From NCBI RefSeq assembly GCF_020382885.2, contig NC_058501.1, positions 868,001 through 932,000 on the forward strand: a DNA stretch of 64,000 bases, in the 5' to 3' direction. Shown here piece by piece: positions 24,610 through 35,345 of this stretch. The translations under genes were made by a program, and so were the position numbers. Under the pieces are notes generated by a model. It did not search any database. It saw only the letters and a list, made by a program, of their open reading frames with translations, and had not been told where the DNA came from. The first letter of the stretch is position 1. Each line of letters starts with the position of its first letter. The stretch comes from Scatophagus argus (Eukaryota; Chordata; Actinopteri; Scatophagidae).

Positions 24610-24945
24610 GATGCTAAACCGGGGAGAAAACTGACATGGGTGAGTTGTGGTTGTGGTGAGTGAGCGACGCAGCGGGCTGAATTTACAGCGCCGAAGCGTC
24701 CATGGCTACGCCACGCCAAACATGTCACCAAGCACTTAAAATATATACAAGCTGATGAAAGAGTCCACTTCTCCTAGTGTGTGTCTGTGTGTGCGCGTGT
24801 GCACACACGCGTCAGCGTGTATATGCGCTACAAAGTCCGAAAAGTCTTTTCATTTTAATTTCCAACGCTGCCTCGCAGGCCACGTTATCAAAACCGCGTC
24901 CCTCGTGGGAGACCGTGAGAAGGGGGGTGCTCACCTTCTCACAGC
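24610..24945. other. CpG-rich insert of unknown origin
   Basis: This part has many CpGs (for example GCGACGCAGCGGG, GCGCCGAAGCG, GTGCGCGTGTGCACACACGCG), unlike the AT-rich neighbours. It sits between a Nimb piece and an L2 piece. There is no long frame. It might be a retroelement 5' region or a small promoter-like island. Confidence 0.5.
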
Positions 24946-24949
24946 CCTG

Positions 24950-25440
24950 AACACCTTAGAAACAAATTATCCAGTGATATAGCAAAGCTAGATGGCTTAG
25001 CCGTGGCCTCAAGCTCCACTGTAAAGAATTTAGGAGTTATCTTTGACCAGGACATGTCCTGACACATATCGAGTATTTCAAAGAGTGCATTCTTTCACTT
25101 CTGCAATATTGCAAAAATTAGGTCAGAATTTTACAGAATTTCATATTACTGGTCATATTACAGGTTTCAGAATTTCATATTACTGTTACTAATACTGCTA
25201 TCATAATCAACCTAGTACCTCGGCCGGGGTTTGCTCCGAGGTTTCTCCCTTCTAAAAGGCAGTTTTTCCTCGCCACTGTTGCTAACTGCTTGCTCAAGAG
25301 GGAATGTTGAGCTCTCTGTATTACAATTTAATTAAAGAGTTTGGTCTAGACCTGCTCTAATTGGAGAGTGTCATGAGATAACTTTTGTTGTGAATTGGCA
25401 CTATATAATTAAACTGAATTGAATTGAATTGAAAATTAAT
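24950..25440 (+). mobile_element. L2-like LINE, end of RT and 3' tail
   Basis: AKLDGLAVASSSTVKNLGVI and FDQDMS are coded at about 24980-25062. The conserved L2 3' UTR follows (CCGAGGTTTCTCCCTTCTAA, GTTTGGTCTAGACCTGCTCT), ending in repeated GAATT at 25421-25435. It is inserted in the Nimb fossil in the opposite orientation. Confidence 0.85.
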
Positions 25441-26707
25441 CTTTGAACGATGATTTTCTCCATCCATTTGCTAAGGTGTGAAGTTAACGCTATTGGTCTG
25501 TAATTTCTTGCATTTGCTTGGTCTTTATCTGGTTTAGTGAAAGGGAGCACCAAGGCTTTCCTCCAGCTACTAGGCATTTTACCATCTCTCCAAATCTTAG
25601 TGAACAGATTTAGTATACTTCATCAGGTAATTGTTTAACATAGTATAATCTATCTTGGCCTGGAGCTATGTGTCTGCTTCCCTCCAAAGCCTTTTTGAGA
25701 GTTATCTCCATTTCTAGAGGTGATTCATCATTGTCTTTTCTAGTAACACTAACATTTTCCTTTAAAATTTCTTCTTTGCGTTTCTTGTGATTTTCATCTA
25801 AATGATTTCCACTATGTACGCTTGCAAATGTTTTGCCCAGTAGATCAGCTTTTTTTTTGTTTGTAATTGCTAGATTTTCTCCATCGAACAGGACTGGAAT
25901 TTTAACAGATTTCCTTTTCCCACTCATCTTCTTAACCACTGACCATACTTCATTAAGTTTTATTTCTCTACGCATGGAGGAGCAGAACTGTCTCCAAGCT
26001 GTCTTTTTGGATAATTTTATTGTTTTACAAGCAATAGCTCTCTTTCTTTGATAATCCAATCAATTGTCTTCACTATAATGTTTTCTTAAAACTCTCAGTG
26101 CAGAATTTCTTTCTTTGATTGCAGTACTACAGTTATTGTTCCACCGTGGTACAGTTTTCTTTTTAACCGCTAACTGTGCTCTTAGGAATGCTTGATGTTG
26201 CTGCAGCGTTCAGGATTAAAGAAGTTAGATCTGTTTCACAGCTATCAATATCTTCCTTCATTTGAAATCCTTCTGCAGTCTCTTTACAATTTGTTCTAAA
26301 TTTCTCCCAGTCGGCTTTAGAGAAACACCATCTTTCAACACCATATCCTTCTTGCGCACACAACTCAAAGTTAATTGACATTAATATTGGAAAGTGGTCA
26401 CTTCCCATGTCGGTATCTGTCATTACTTCCCATTTACACTGGGTACTCAAGTTTGGGGTGTTTCTCAGCTCAGACAGTACCTTTTTAATGACCGGTCTGT
26501 GCTCTCTATGAGATTAGAATCCTGCCATTATCTGAAACCAAAAGAAAATGTTTTGCAACCTTGAAAGTCAGTGTTTGAAAATTTAAAACCTGAAATAAGG
26601 TCAAAATAAGCTTTGAAACTTTGAAAAGTATTTTGGAACTCTGAAAAAAGTTTGAATCTCTGCAAGCATAATTTTGTACTTGAATTTTTATTTTTCATAA
26701 GTGCAAC

Positions 26708-27455
26708 ATGCATATTACAGTTTCAGCCTCACATTTTCAGAAATTCAGACAGACAGACAATTCAGGGTTGACAGTATTTCTGGGATGTTTAATAGCAGGA
26801 GTACTCTTTGGAACAGCCTCCATAATGCTGATGGCCCTGTTAGTGAGAGGTCTCTGCCTAATGTGGTTTCATCAGCCTCACCTTACTCTTCATAAATAAG
26901 CAACAACAGCAAATGGTGGCTACTCCAGTCGGAAGGCTCACCCTCCCTGCTTTGAGATTCATTACTATTGCACCTTGGAGTCTGGTCAGGTCAGGCTGTT
27001 GATTCTAATAAACCTAGATTAGGTCTTGCTATTATCCTTTTGCCTTCAGGAAGCTCCGTAGATACATGACACTTACCTTTGTGTTGCTCATACTGCTAAT
27101 TGGACTCCTGCTTGGACTAGGGATTAAAATTACTCTTGAAAAACAACTCTTTTTTTTATGAAACTTTTTACACAACTCAATCTTTGGTGTTAACAGTGGA
27201 CATCCTGACTGGGCTGATTGGTGCTCTTCTGGGTGTGATGTCAGTGCACCTGTGGGATTGAGCAGGAGGGCTGTCTTTTTGCATTTCTGTCCCTACAGCT
27301 GTGATCCTACATATATTCAAGATGTAAACAACCAACACATCAATTGTCACAGTCTCACTGAGTGGTGTCTCGATGCAGATGGACAAATTGGACTAATAAC
27401 AGGCCTTGCTACAACCTCCGGGGTCTTCTGGGGCTTGTTGTTATGTCAGCACTAA
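26708..27455 (+). pseudogene. Candidate small four-helix membrane protein gene, frame broken
   Basis: Three hydrophobic pieces can be joined. 26708-26865 has GLTVFLGCLIAGVLFGTASI and the helix end MLMALLVRGL. 27050-27251 has KLRRYMTLTFVLLILLIGLL then VDILTGLIGALLGVMSVHL. 27299-27455 has CDPTYIQDVNNQHINCHSLT, EWCLDADG and a last helix GLITGLATTSGVFWGLLL. Phases match at both joins. The result would have four helices and a Cys-bearing loop between helices three and four, like MS4A or tetraspan proteins. Problems: the frame breaks by one base in a T8 run at about 27152, the second intron would be only 47 bases, and donors are weak. A further possible exon at 27807 (PMGAAMLRAAGLLAASLGSA) follows the SINE. 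It could be a real gene with an assembly error, a pseudogene, or chance. Confidence 0.35.
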
Positions 27456-27507
27456 AATAGCTTTGGTGTTGTGCAGTGCTGGTACTTGGAGTAGTGTTTG
27501 GGGGCAG

Positions 27508-27735
27508 GGGGCTGCCGTGGCCTAGAGGTTGGAGAATCGGCTTGTGATCGGAAGGTCACAGGTTCGATTCCCCCACCGGACGGGCAGGAAAAAATTTGAG
27601 TGTGGTGGAGTGATAATGTCCCCACCCCTCCATTAGCATCTGTGCCCTTGAGCAAGGCACTTAAGGCACTGTGTTTCAATCAGTGATGGGTTAGATGCAG
27701 AGAAGTAATTTCCCAGCTTCGGATTAATAAATTAA
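27508..27735 (+). mobile_element. tRNA-derived SINE, full head
   Basis: GGGCTGCCGTGGCCTAGAGG with A-box-like TGGCCTAGAGGTTGG, then B-box GGTTCGATTCC, the GGACGGGCAGGAAA link and CCCTTGAGCAAGGCACTTAA. Same family as 13536-13867 and 50400-50691. Confidence 0.88.
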
Positions 27736-27935
27736 ATTAAATTGTAGCTGGCAATGAGGATTTGCTGTCATTCATTAATATTGTCATACTTTTGGCTTTG
27801 CCATTAGCCCATGGGAGCCGCAATGTTAAGGGCTGCTGGACTTCTAGCGGCTTCTCTGGGATCTGCAGGACTACAGAGTTATGCTGGCTATTCCATTAAC
27901 AATAAGAAAGGCAATTCATCAAATGGGCATGATTA

Positions 27936-29235
27936 ATTCAATTCAATTCAATGCAATTAAACTTTATTGATCCCCGAGGGGTGGAGATTAGTTTGTCTCA
28001 GCATCACAGGGAAAAAAAGGCAAAAACAGTATAGAACAGTATACAAATAGACAGATAAAAAGTCCCTTGACACACACTCGTCACTCAGGTGCACAGATCT
28101 GGAGGCTCCATGTATATTGTAGATAGCCTCAGGCAGAAAGGACTTGCTGTAGCTCCCTTAAGCATCTGGGCTACAGTAGATGGCTGTGGCTGCTCCTCAT
28201 GCTGTCCAGTGTACTATGAAGGGGGTGAGAGATATTGTTCATTATTGTTCTGATCTTTTCTAGTATTGTCTCTCACCACCTCCTCCAATGGAGCCAGCCT
28301 GGTCCCCACAACTGACTCAGCCTTTTTAATGAGCTTGTTGATTCAGTTTGAATCCTTCACATTTATTCCAGCACACTACTGTGAAGAAGATGGAGCAGGA
28401 CGCTCCAGATGTTGAAGGATCTGAGTGGTCATTAGACATCCCCCCTTTTTGTAGAGTACTTCAGTGTTTGTGGACCACTGCAGCTTGCAGTTGAGGTTAA
28501 CACCGAGGTACTTGTATGATGTTACCTGCTCCACATCGGTTCCCGAGATGGAGATCGGCAATGGCGATGTCTTCGTATGCATGGCTGAAATTGACCACCA
28601 TCTCCGTAGTCTTGTCGATATTCAGCTGTAGGTGGTTCTCCCCACACCACCTCACAAAGTTGTCCACCAGTTTTCTGTACTCCTCTTCCTGTCCCCTCTC
28701 CACACACCCCACTATAGCTGTGTCATCTGTGTATTTTTGTAGACACGACTTGAATCAGTACTTAAAATCCACAGTGTAGGTGATGAAGAGGAAGAGCAAA
28801 GTTCCCTGGGGGGACCCAATGTTGTTTGTCAGACGGTCAGACACACAGCTCTGTAACCTCACAAACTATGGTCTGCCTGTTAGATAGTCGGTAATCCAGG
28901 CGATGAGGCGTGTGTCCACATCTATTCTCTCCAGCTCTTCCCTCAGCAGCCGAGGCTGGATGGTGTAAAGGCGCATGAAAAGTCAAAGAAAATGGTGCGG
29001 ACAGTGGTGCTGGATCGGTCCAGGAAGGTGTAGGCCCTCTGCAGCAGGTATATAAATGCATCGTCCACCCCTACTTGGGGCTGGTATGCAAACTGCAGTG
29101 GGTCCTGGGCTGCACCCACCTGTGACCTCAAGTGTGCCAGAACCAACCTCTCCATGACCTTCATGATGTGGGAGGTCAGGGCTTTGGACCTGTAGTCATT
29201 CAATGCTGTAGGATGTACTTTCTTTAGCAAGTTGT
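27936..29235 (-). pseudogene. Rex1-like LINE, 5'-truncated and frame-broken
   Basis: The 3' end lies at 27936-27990 with an AATTC-repeat tail and TTTATTGATCCCCGAGGGG. Upstream minus-strand frames read LNDYRSKALTSHIMKVMERL, VGVDDAFIYLLQRAYTFLDR and TIFFDFSCAF (29230-28970), then RWCGENHLQLNIDKTTEMVV (28640) and VTSYKYLGVNLNCKLQWS (28520). Several frameshifts make it inactive. Confidence 0.88.
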
Positions 29236-29709
29236 CATGTTTTCACAAAAGAATTTACTTCTCCCAAAATATCAAACTTTTGTATGTATGCAAATTCAGT
29301 GGAAGAAAATGTCAAAATGTATATGTCAGAATGTAGTTGATAATTAATATCTCCTTTAGTTTATCCCTGTGACTGTCAAAGAAATGTTAACTATATCATG
29401 GTAAATGATTATGTCGTCATAATTTCAAAGAAGTGTACATTTTTGAGATGTGCATTATTTAGGAATATTTCTTCTTCTAAATACAATCACACTGAATTGA
29501 GAGGATATGCTAAATAAAATATTTTAGGACTACAAAGGGCAATGCAAATTAATTGTTAAAGGAGAGCCACATCTGAAAAACTTACAATACTGAAGTTTAA
29601 AAACTCAGTTGGGTAAACATTTTTTTCTCATCTATACAGTCATCAGCTTTACATTTTGCGATATAAATGGAATGCAAAATCCACAGGCAATCAACCTGAC
29701 CAAGACACT

Positions 29710-30830
29710 AAGGTAGACAAGACAGACAAGACAAGACAAGACAACAAATTTGTCAATTTGTCAATTGTCAAAAGACAAAAATTTCAACTCTCACATCGAC
29801 TAAGGAAAAACTCCCAGAAAAACCTTTAACAGGAAAAAATGGGAGAAACCTCAGGGTGAGCAACAGAGGAGGGATCCCTCACCCAGGACGGGCAGACGTG
29901 CAATGGATGTTGTACAGGCAGGAAAGCAGTTAACACCATGAGATATGGGATAGATGGGGAATGTTCAGTCAGGGGAGAGCTGATGGAGGCAGCTCCTGGT
30001 GGGCAGGCTGGGCCGTGAACAGCGAAAGCAGGAGCAGCAAGTTGGTTGATGAGCAGGGACAGCAGGGAGGGTAACAGATAAAGACGGAACAGCAAATGTG
30101 CAGAAGGAGAGGAGAGGAGAGGAGAAAAGAGGAGAGGAGAGTAGATGGCTCCTTGTATCCTGATGAGCCCCCCAGCAGTCTAAACCCATGACAGCATAGC
30201 TATAAAATGGTTCAGTTACCTGAGCCAGCCCTAAATATAAGCTCTATCATAGAGGAATGTTTTTAGCCTGGACTTAAAAGTGGAGAGAGTGTCTGCCTCT
30301 CTGACCCATGGAGAGAGTTGGTTCCACAGTAGTGGAGCACGGTAGCTGAAGGCTCTACCTCCCAGTCTGTTTTTAGAGATACTGGGAACCACTAGCAGAC
30401 TGCGTTCTGTTAGTGAAGTGTTCTACTGGGGCAATAAGGAACAATCAGGTCCTTGAGATAGGATGGAGCTTTGTTATTGAGAACCTTATAAGTCAATAGA
30501 AGGATTTTGAAGTCTATCCTATATCCTACAGGAAGCCAATGGAGTGAGGCTAAAACAGCTGAGATATGCGCTGTCTTATTAACTCCTGTCAGTACACTTG
30601 CTGCAGAATTCTGGACCAACTGAAGACTCTTCAGAGAGTTTTTAGAACATCCTGACAAAAGAGAATTACAGTAGTCCAGCCTAGAAGTGATGAATGCATG
30701 GACCAACTTCTCAGCATCACTCTGAGAAAGGATGTTCCTTATTTTAATTATGCTACGAAGGTGAAAGAAGACAGTCCTAGTGATATGTTTTATATGGGAA
30801 TTGAACCACAGGACCTGGTCGAAAATTCCT
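29710..30830 (-). pseudogene. L2-like LINE, C-terminal RT and 3' region
   Basis: The frame at 30706-30410 contains FITSRLDYCNSLLSGCSKNS, LQLVQNSAASVLTGV and VGYRIDFKILLLTYKVLNN, the C-terminal part of L2 RT. The 3' UTR with GGGAGAAACCTCAGGGTGAG and an AGGAG run follows down to a GACAA-repeat tail at 29718-29745. Confidence 0.88.
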
Positions 30831-31600
30831 CACTGCTTTAATAGAGTTATAAAGTGCAAAAGAAAAGTCTTTTTTCTTTTTTATTTTGCTTCAGTATATG
30901 AGTGATGTACTTCCACACTGACAGATTTTAACTGTTTTTAATCTTTTCTTTAAAAAATATTTTTAACATTCCTTCATTGAATTTTCACCAAATCTAGCGA
31001 AAGCTGCTACAAATATATGAGGATATATCTGTATATGAGAATATGAGTCCCAAACAACAAAATGATTGTACTAACAGGAATATGTCCCTCATTTGTTTTA
31101 CTGAATATTTTGTGTTTTCACATGCTGGAAAATTTATGTACAAATGAATTGTGTCAGTTTACAAACAATTCTAATTACTGACAAAAACCATTAGTATTAA
31201 ACACACTGTGCAATTGCAAAAAATTTAGATGCCATATGGACATATATTTTCCTAATATAAGCATGATCTTCTATCAGTGCATTACTAGATCCTTTTGTAA
31301 GTTCTATCCAAAATAAATAGAACTGTGCAGACCATAGCTATTTCAAATTTTCAATACCATTATATGAAAAAATTACTCAGTATTTTCTGCTTACAACCAG
31401 TTTTGAGAGAAGCTCATGTAAGAAGGATGATGTAGATGAGGGAGAATGAAGATACAGATAACAGGTACTGTGGTACAGGAATGCTGCCTTGCATGTGGCA
31501 CTGAACGCCAGAGATCCTGAAGGATAGGACCTACTGGAGAAATGTTACACAAAGGACATACCGGTAGTGGGCGTGTCCTGTATGTCACATAGACAGGGAA
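30831..31600. other. Non-coding upstream flank of the novel membrane gene
   Basis: AT-rich sequence without repeats that I recognise. The ORF at 31391-31588 (minus) has no support. A TATA-like TATATTTTAC at about 31617 is the best core-promoter candidate for the gene starting at 31718. Confidence 0.35.
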
Positions 31601-31717
31601 AAAGACACGCTATCAGCTATATTTTACAATTCACTGGGTGCTGTCCACTCACTGAGGAAAGAGTTCTGCACAAAGCCTGACACAACTCCTGGGAAGAAGG
31701 AGTCATCTCGCAGAGGC

Positions 31718-34551
31718 ATGGCACGGAGTAAACTGGGTAAAGATATTTTAGACTTTCCAGATCTGCATTTCAGTCCATCTCTGTGTTAATGTAAAATGAA
31801 AACTGCCATGTATTTCTGCCTACATTACTTGTGTAAGCTCATTAAAACAAAGCACTGGAAGCATAATCACTGTACTTCCAGTTCTTTCATTTCATACATG
31901 CTAATTTTTCCTAACTTTGGACAGTTAAAAATTAGTATGAAAAATATTGAAACATTTACTTTGTCTATTGTTCCTTTTACAGTTAAACATCATAAAATCT
32001 TAAAATCACATGGTGTTTGTGAACAATAGGAATAGCAGCATGGTGCTGGTAAAACCTGATCAACCGGTCTGTGGAGAGTCTCTCACTGCAGGCTTGTTAC
32101 ACATGACAAAACATGATGACTTTACTTACTTACATACTTTACAGTCATTCAACGGGTAATTTGAAAAGAAGAAACAGAAATTGTACTGTTCAATACAAAG
32201 ATTTCAACTATACAAAGTGAATTGTTTACAAGAAATGTTCATTAAAGAAATAAATCAAGAAAATCAACTGATTCAGAGCAAAAGAACTCACATACATCAA
32301 TATTTAAGTATAATCAGGGGTTGAATTGTGGGGTGGGGGGATGTCCAATGACCAAAATGAATACTGTATTAAAAATGCTGCAGTGAAACAACTTGCCAGT
32401 GATCACAGAGGTACTTGGCACTTGCCGTACATGGTTGAGTTTTCTGATAACAATAACAACACAACATTTTTTTTTCAATAGAATTTGTAAAATCTACCTA
32501 TGTATAAATGAATGTGATAGTGTTATGATTTTTGCATCTAATTGAACAAGAACAAGAAAGTAGTGACATATATATACGCCTATGTGGGGTTAACCATAAC
32601 AGAAGGATTAAACAAGCTTTGTGACCATACCAGTATAGACTTCTGAGTTTGCAAGGTACAAATGGATGGCCAATTAAGTCTGTGCTGTCTATGCTTTATT
32701 GTACAAAGTGACATAGATTTCACAGTTTACAGGGGCAGTGAATGCACAATGAATTCCCTGTGTGTGTCACACTCTGACACATACAGCAGAGAAGACAGAA
32801 GCAGGGCAGTCATATATGTCACCAAAATGTAGAAGCTTAGAAGTAGAAGGTTTACCTCTTAAAGTTGCACCTTGCTGTAAAACACACCAGCTTAGTCCGA
32901 GATTTTAAGACTGGAAAAACAGCATTCCTACATTGGCATTATCTGTTCAAATCTTAGATCTTAAAAAAAGGAAACCAAAGAAAGCTGCAAGTACAGAAAC
33001 CCCTCGAGCATCCCATTAAACATTAAACAGTTTTGTTCTTGTTCTCATATTTCAGGAGCTAGGAGCCCTTCAATGGAGGCAGCTCTAGGGTTTGCACTGG
33101 GAGCAGTGGCAGGCTGCATACTGGGAGCCACGGAAGACCCAGTGGACAAGACTGTGTCAATGATGACTGGGGCCGGTCCACTGAAACCAGTGATGCAGGA
33201 AGTCAAGACAGTTGGTGCTCTGGCGATGGGGACCCTTATTGGAGCCACAGCACTGACCACGGCGATGACGTCTGTAGTAGCTGGTGTGATTCTGGCATCA
33301 GTGGTAGCTTCAGTGTTCATGGCTGCGAGGAGCTGTGGTGCCTCCCACGCAAGCTCTCTTGGCTTTTGGGCATCAGCAGGACTTGCTGGGACATTTGGGA
33401 CCACTGTCAGTGGAGCCACACTCGGAGTCGCTATTGAATGGATTGTGAAGAATTATGGCATGATGGGCCTTCTGTGGGTGCTGACCATTTTCACAGTGCT
33501 TAAACCACTTCTGCACTCTGTATTCAAGTCTCTCTGGAAAAAACGAGAGGCCTGTTGTAGTCTGGGATCAATAGACTGGGCCAGGGAGAGGAAACAGATG
33601 GAGAATACAGAGCAGCAGTGGAGACAGAGTATGGCTGTGCAGATGGAGCACAGGATCCTACTGCTGGAACAGGGAAACAGCACCAGTGGGTTGGAGTCCA
33701 GGACAACATGGGTCACCGAACAAAGGCGGAGAGAGGAGATAGAGAGGAAGAGGATGGAGAGTAAAGAGGCAGAGATCGAACAAAGAACCACACAAGACTG
33801 GATCAACAGTGTGGTGGTCAAATATATGGATTTCTTGGCTTTCTCAGGGATACCAATGACAGCAGTTGCTTTAGTAACATCAGGGTTTGGGATGTTTGGC
33901 TATGGAGGACATCAGTCTGTGTTTATTGTACTTCTGGTTTTGGTTGCAGTCATAGCCTATTTGCTTCTGAAATCGTCTGACTTTAAATTCTGGATGTTGA
34001 TTGGATGTATGGGAATGCTTGCAACTTTCGTCATCGCCATGCTCACCCTACATGCCGGGCAGGTTGTTGTAACAACTTCCATGAAGAAAGGAACAGCAAA
34101 TCATAGTCAGTCCAGAGAAATCATCAGTGCTCGTGCAATCCACCATTCCTCTCTGGAAGCTTTGAATGCAGCCTTCTTTGTGGCCAAATTGTGTGAGCTG
34201 GGTTTGGGAGCTACAGTGGGGGGCCCACTTGTGAGGCGAGCAGTTGGAGAAGTGAAAGTCATCATGGGCGCAGCTTTAGTGGCTCTGGGTTTATTGGCTG
34301 GGGTAGAGGTTTTATCCCCAGCACTGGGAAAAGGGGGAAGAGCTGGGGCACTGCTGGGGGTGGTGGGAGCAGCAGGGGTGTCTGTGGGTGCAGCTGCAGC
34401 TTTGGCTGGAATGTGGTCCTCATGGCCAGGCACTTTGGGAACAATAACAGGGTTGGTCATAGGAGCACTAGGGATGGGAAAATGGCATATTGTCAACATT
34501 GGACTGCAGTTACCTGTAGCCTATGTCTTTGCTATGACCAATCCATTTTAA
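31718..34551 (+). CDS. Unrecognised 504-residue Gly/Ala-rich multi-pass membrane protein
   Basis: Exon 1 (31718-31736, MARSKL plus one base) has a strong ATG context and donor GTAAAG. Exon 2 (33056-34551) follows TTCTCATATTTCAG. The join is in phase, adding 12 residues before the internal Met at 33073. Numbering from that Met: Gly/Ala-rich hydrophobic helices at about 1-19, 46-85, 97-121 and 129-146; a highly charged, probably coiled-coil cytosolic part at about 150-245 (WARERKQMENTEQQW, EQRRREEIERKRMESKEAEI); then helices at about 252-272, 281-299, 305-327, 395-413, 424-446, 453-467 and 472-488. GxxxG spacing is frequent. There is no cleavable signal peptide, GTPase motif or known catalytic signature. 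The long open frame in AT-rich noncoding DNA, with matching splice sites, supports a real gene. The Gly/Ala-rich helices recall IFI6/IFI27 proteins only in composition. Function unknown. Confidence 0.85.
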
Positions 34552-34695
34552 CACAACACATTATAAGATCCCTTAGGTGTGCTTTGACAATGTTGTCAAA
34601 GCATATTCTATATTCTTCTTTGAGTCTATAAAGCCTATGTGCAGACCCATATAAAACCAACAGTGAATGTATCTACTAACGTGTGCTGTGTGTGT

Positions 34696-34701
34696 ATTAA
34701 A
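34696..34701 (+). promoter_or_regulatory. Possible poly(A) signal ATTAAA of the novel membrane gene
   Basis: ATTAAA lies about 145 bases after the stop codon, preceded by a GT-rich run. It is the first plausible signal downstream. Confidence 0.35.
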
Positions 34702-34984
34702 TCCTGATATATCCATTTCTTGTGCCATAGTGCTCAATTAAAAACAACAAACCATACTGTTGTTCCTTTATTACCATGAACACACCCATTGGGAAAACTA
34801 CCCTGTTCCACTAAATATTCAATGGTGTACCAAACATGGATTAATTTACCACTGAAATTAGAGAGCAGAGAAGCAGAGAAGCAGAGAATCACAGACAAGG
34901 TAAAGTAGTCACTCAGCATTGGTAGATGGATTAACACAATGTTGCTTTTGGGTCTTATAATGAGTATTTTCACAATAAGAGAAA

Positions 34985-35345
34985 TAGATCAGACTGATTC
35001 TGATCACTTGGGATTGCTACATCTATCACCACTGCCTTCTTCTGTTTGTTGACCACCACAATGTCCGGCTGGTTCACCATCACCATTTTGTCAGTCTGTA
35101 GAATCTTAGCTCAGTCTCAACCACCTTGAGAGGGTTGTCCAGATGTATTCTCTGCCAGCCATTTGATCATGGCATTCCATGTCTGCTGTTATGTGCTGAA
35201 TTGTCGCAGGGGCATCTTCGCACAGCCTGCACCTAAAGTCTTATCTGATGTGTTAGACCCCAGCCTCTATTGATCTTGTACTGTGTGCCTGTTCTTGTGC
35301 TGCCATGATTAGTGCTTCTGTGCTGTCCTTCAATCTAGCCTACTC
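34985..35345 (-). pseudogene. C-terminal fragment of an RLE-type LINE
   Basis: Minus-strand frames read QTDKMVMVNQPDIVVVNKQK then AVVIDVAIPSD (35095-34995). The PD...DVAIP arrangement resembles the restriction-like endonuclease of R2/R4/NeSL-type LINEs. Further upstream, scraps of CRLC and AGREYI occur in broken frames, fitting the Cys-rich region before that domain. Strongly decayed. Confidence 0.6.

Larger units (their letters stand above)
22345..26455 (-). pseudogene. Nimb/I-clade LINE, decayed and repeatedly interrupted
   Basis: Minus-strand coding pieces lie in element order. 26450-26163 is the end of an endonuclease (MGSDHFPILMSI). 26059-25610 follows (VWSVVKKMSGKRKSVKIPVL, KKKADLLGKTFASVHSG). 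At about 25590-25450 is the RT entry (KPDKDQANARNYRP). 24508-24062 has KSNLEKLDRVQLRAVRLSVG. 23255-22937 is RNase H-like (VQFCWIPAHTGVEGKERADE). 22631-22347 has CEECKVSEDVEHAIMKCRKY. RNase H after RT is characteristic of the I clade. The RT core is missing where 24610-25440 is inserted. Frames are broken throughout. Confidence 0.8.

Noticed and set aside
29826-30189. Ser/Pro-rich minus frames of 74-89 codons
   Set aside because: They lie in the L2 3' UTR, which recurs at 9 kb and 47.7 kb.
33045-34499. Three long minus-strand frames opposite the novel membrane gene
   Set aside because: They are shadows caused by the Gly/Ala-rich codon use of the plus-strand frame; the plus frame has the splice sites and a single 492-codon reading.
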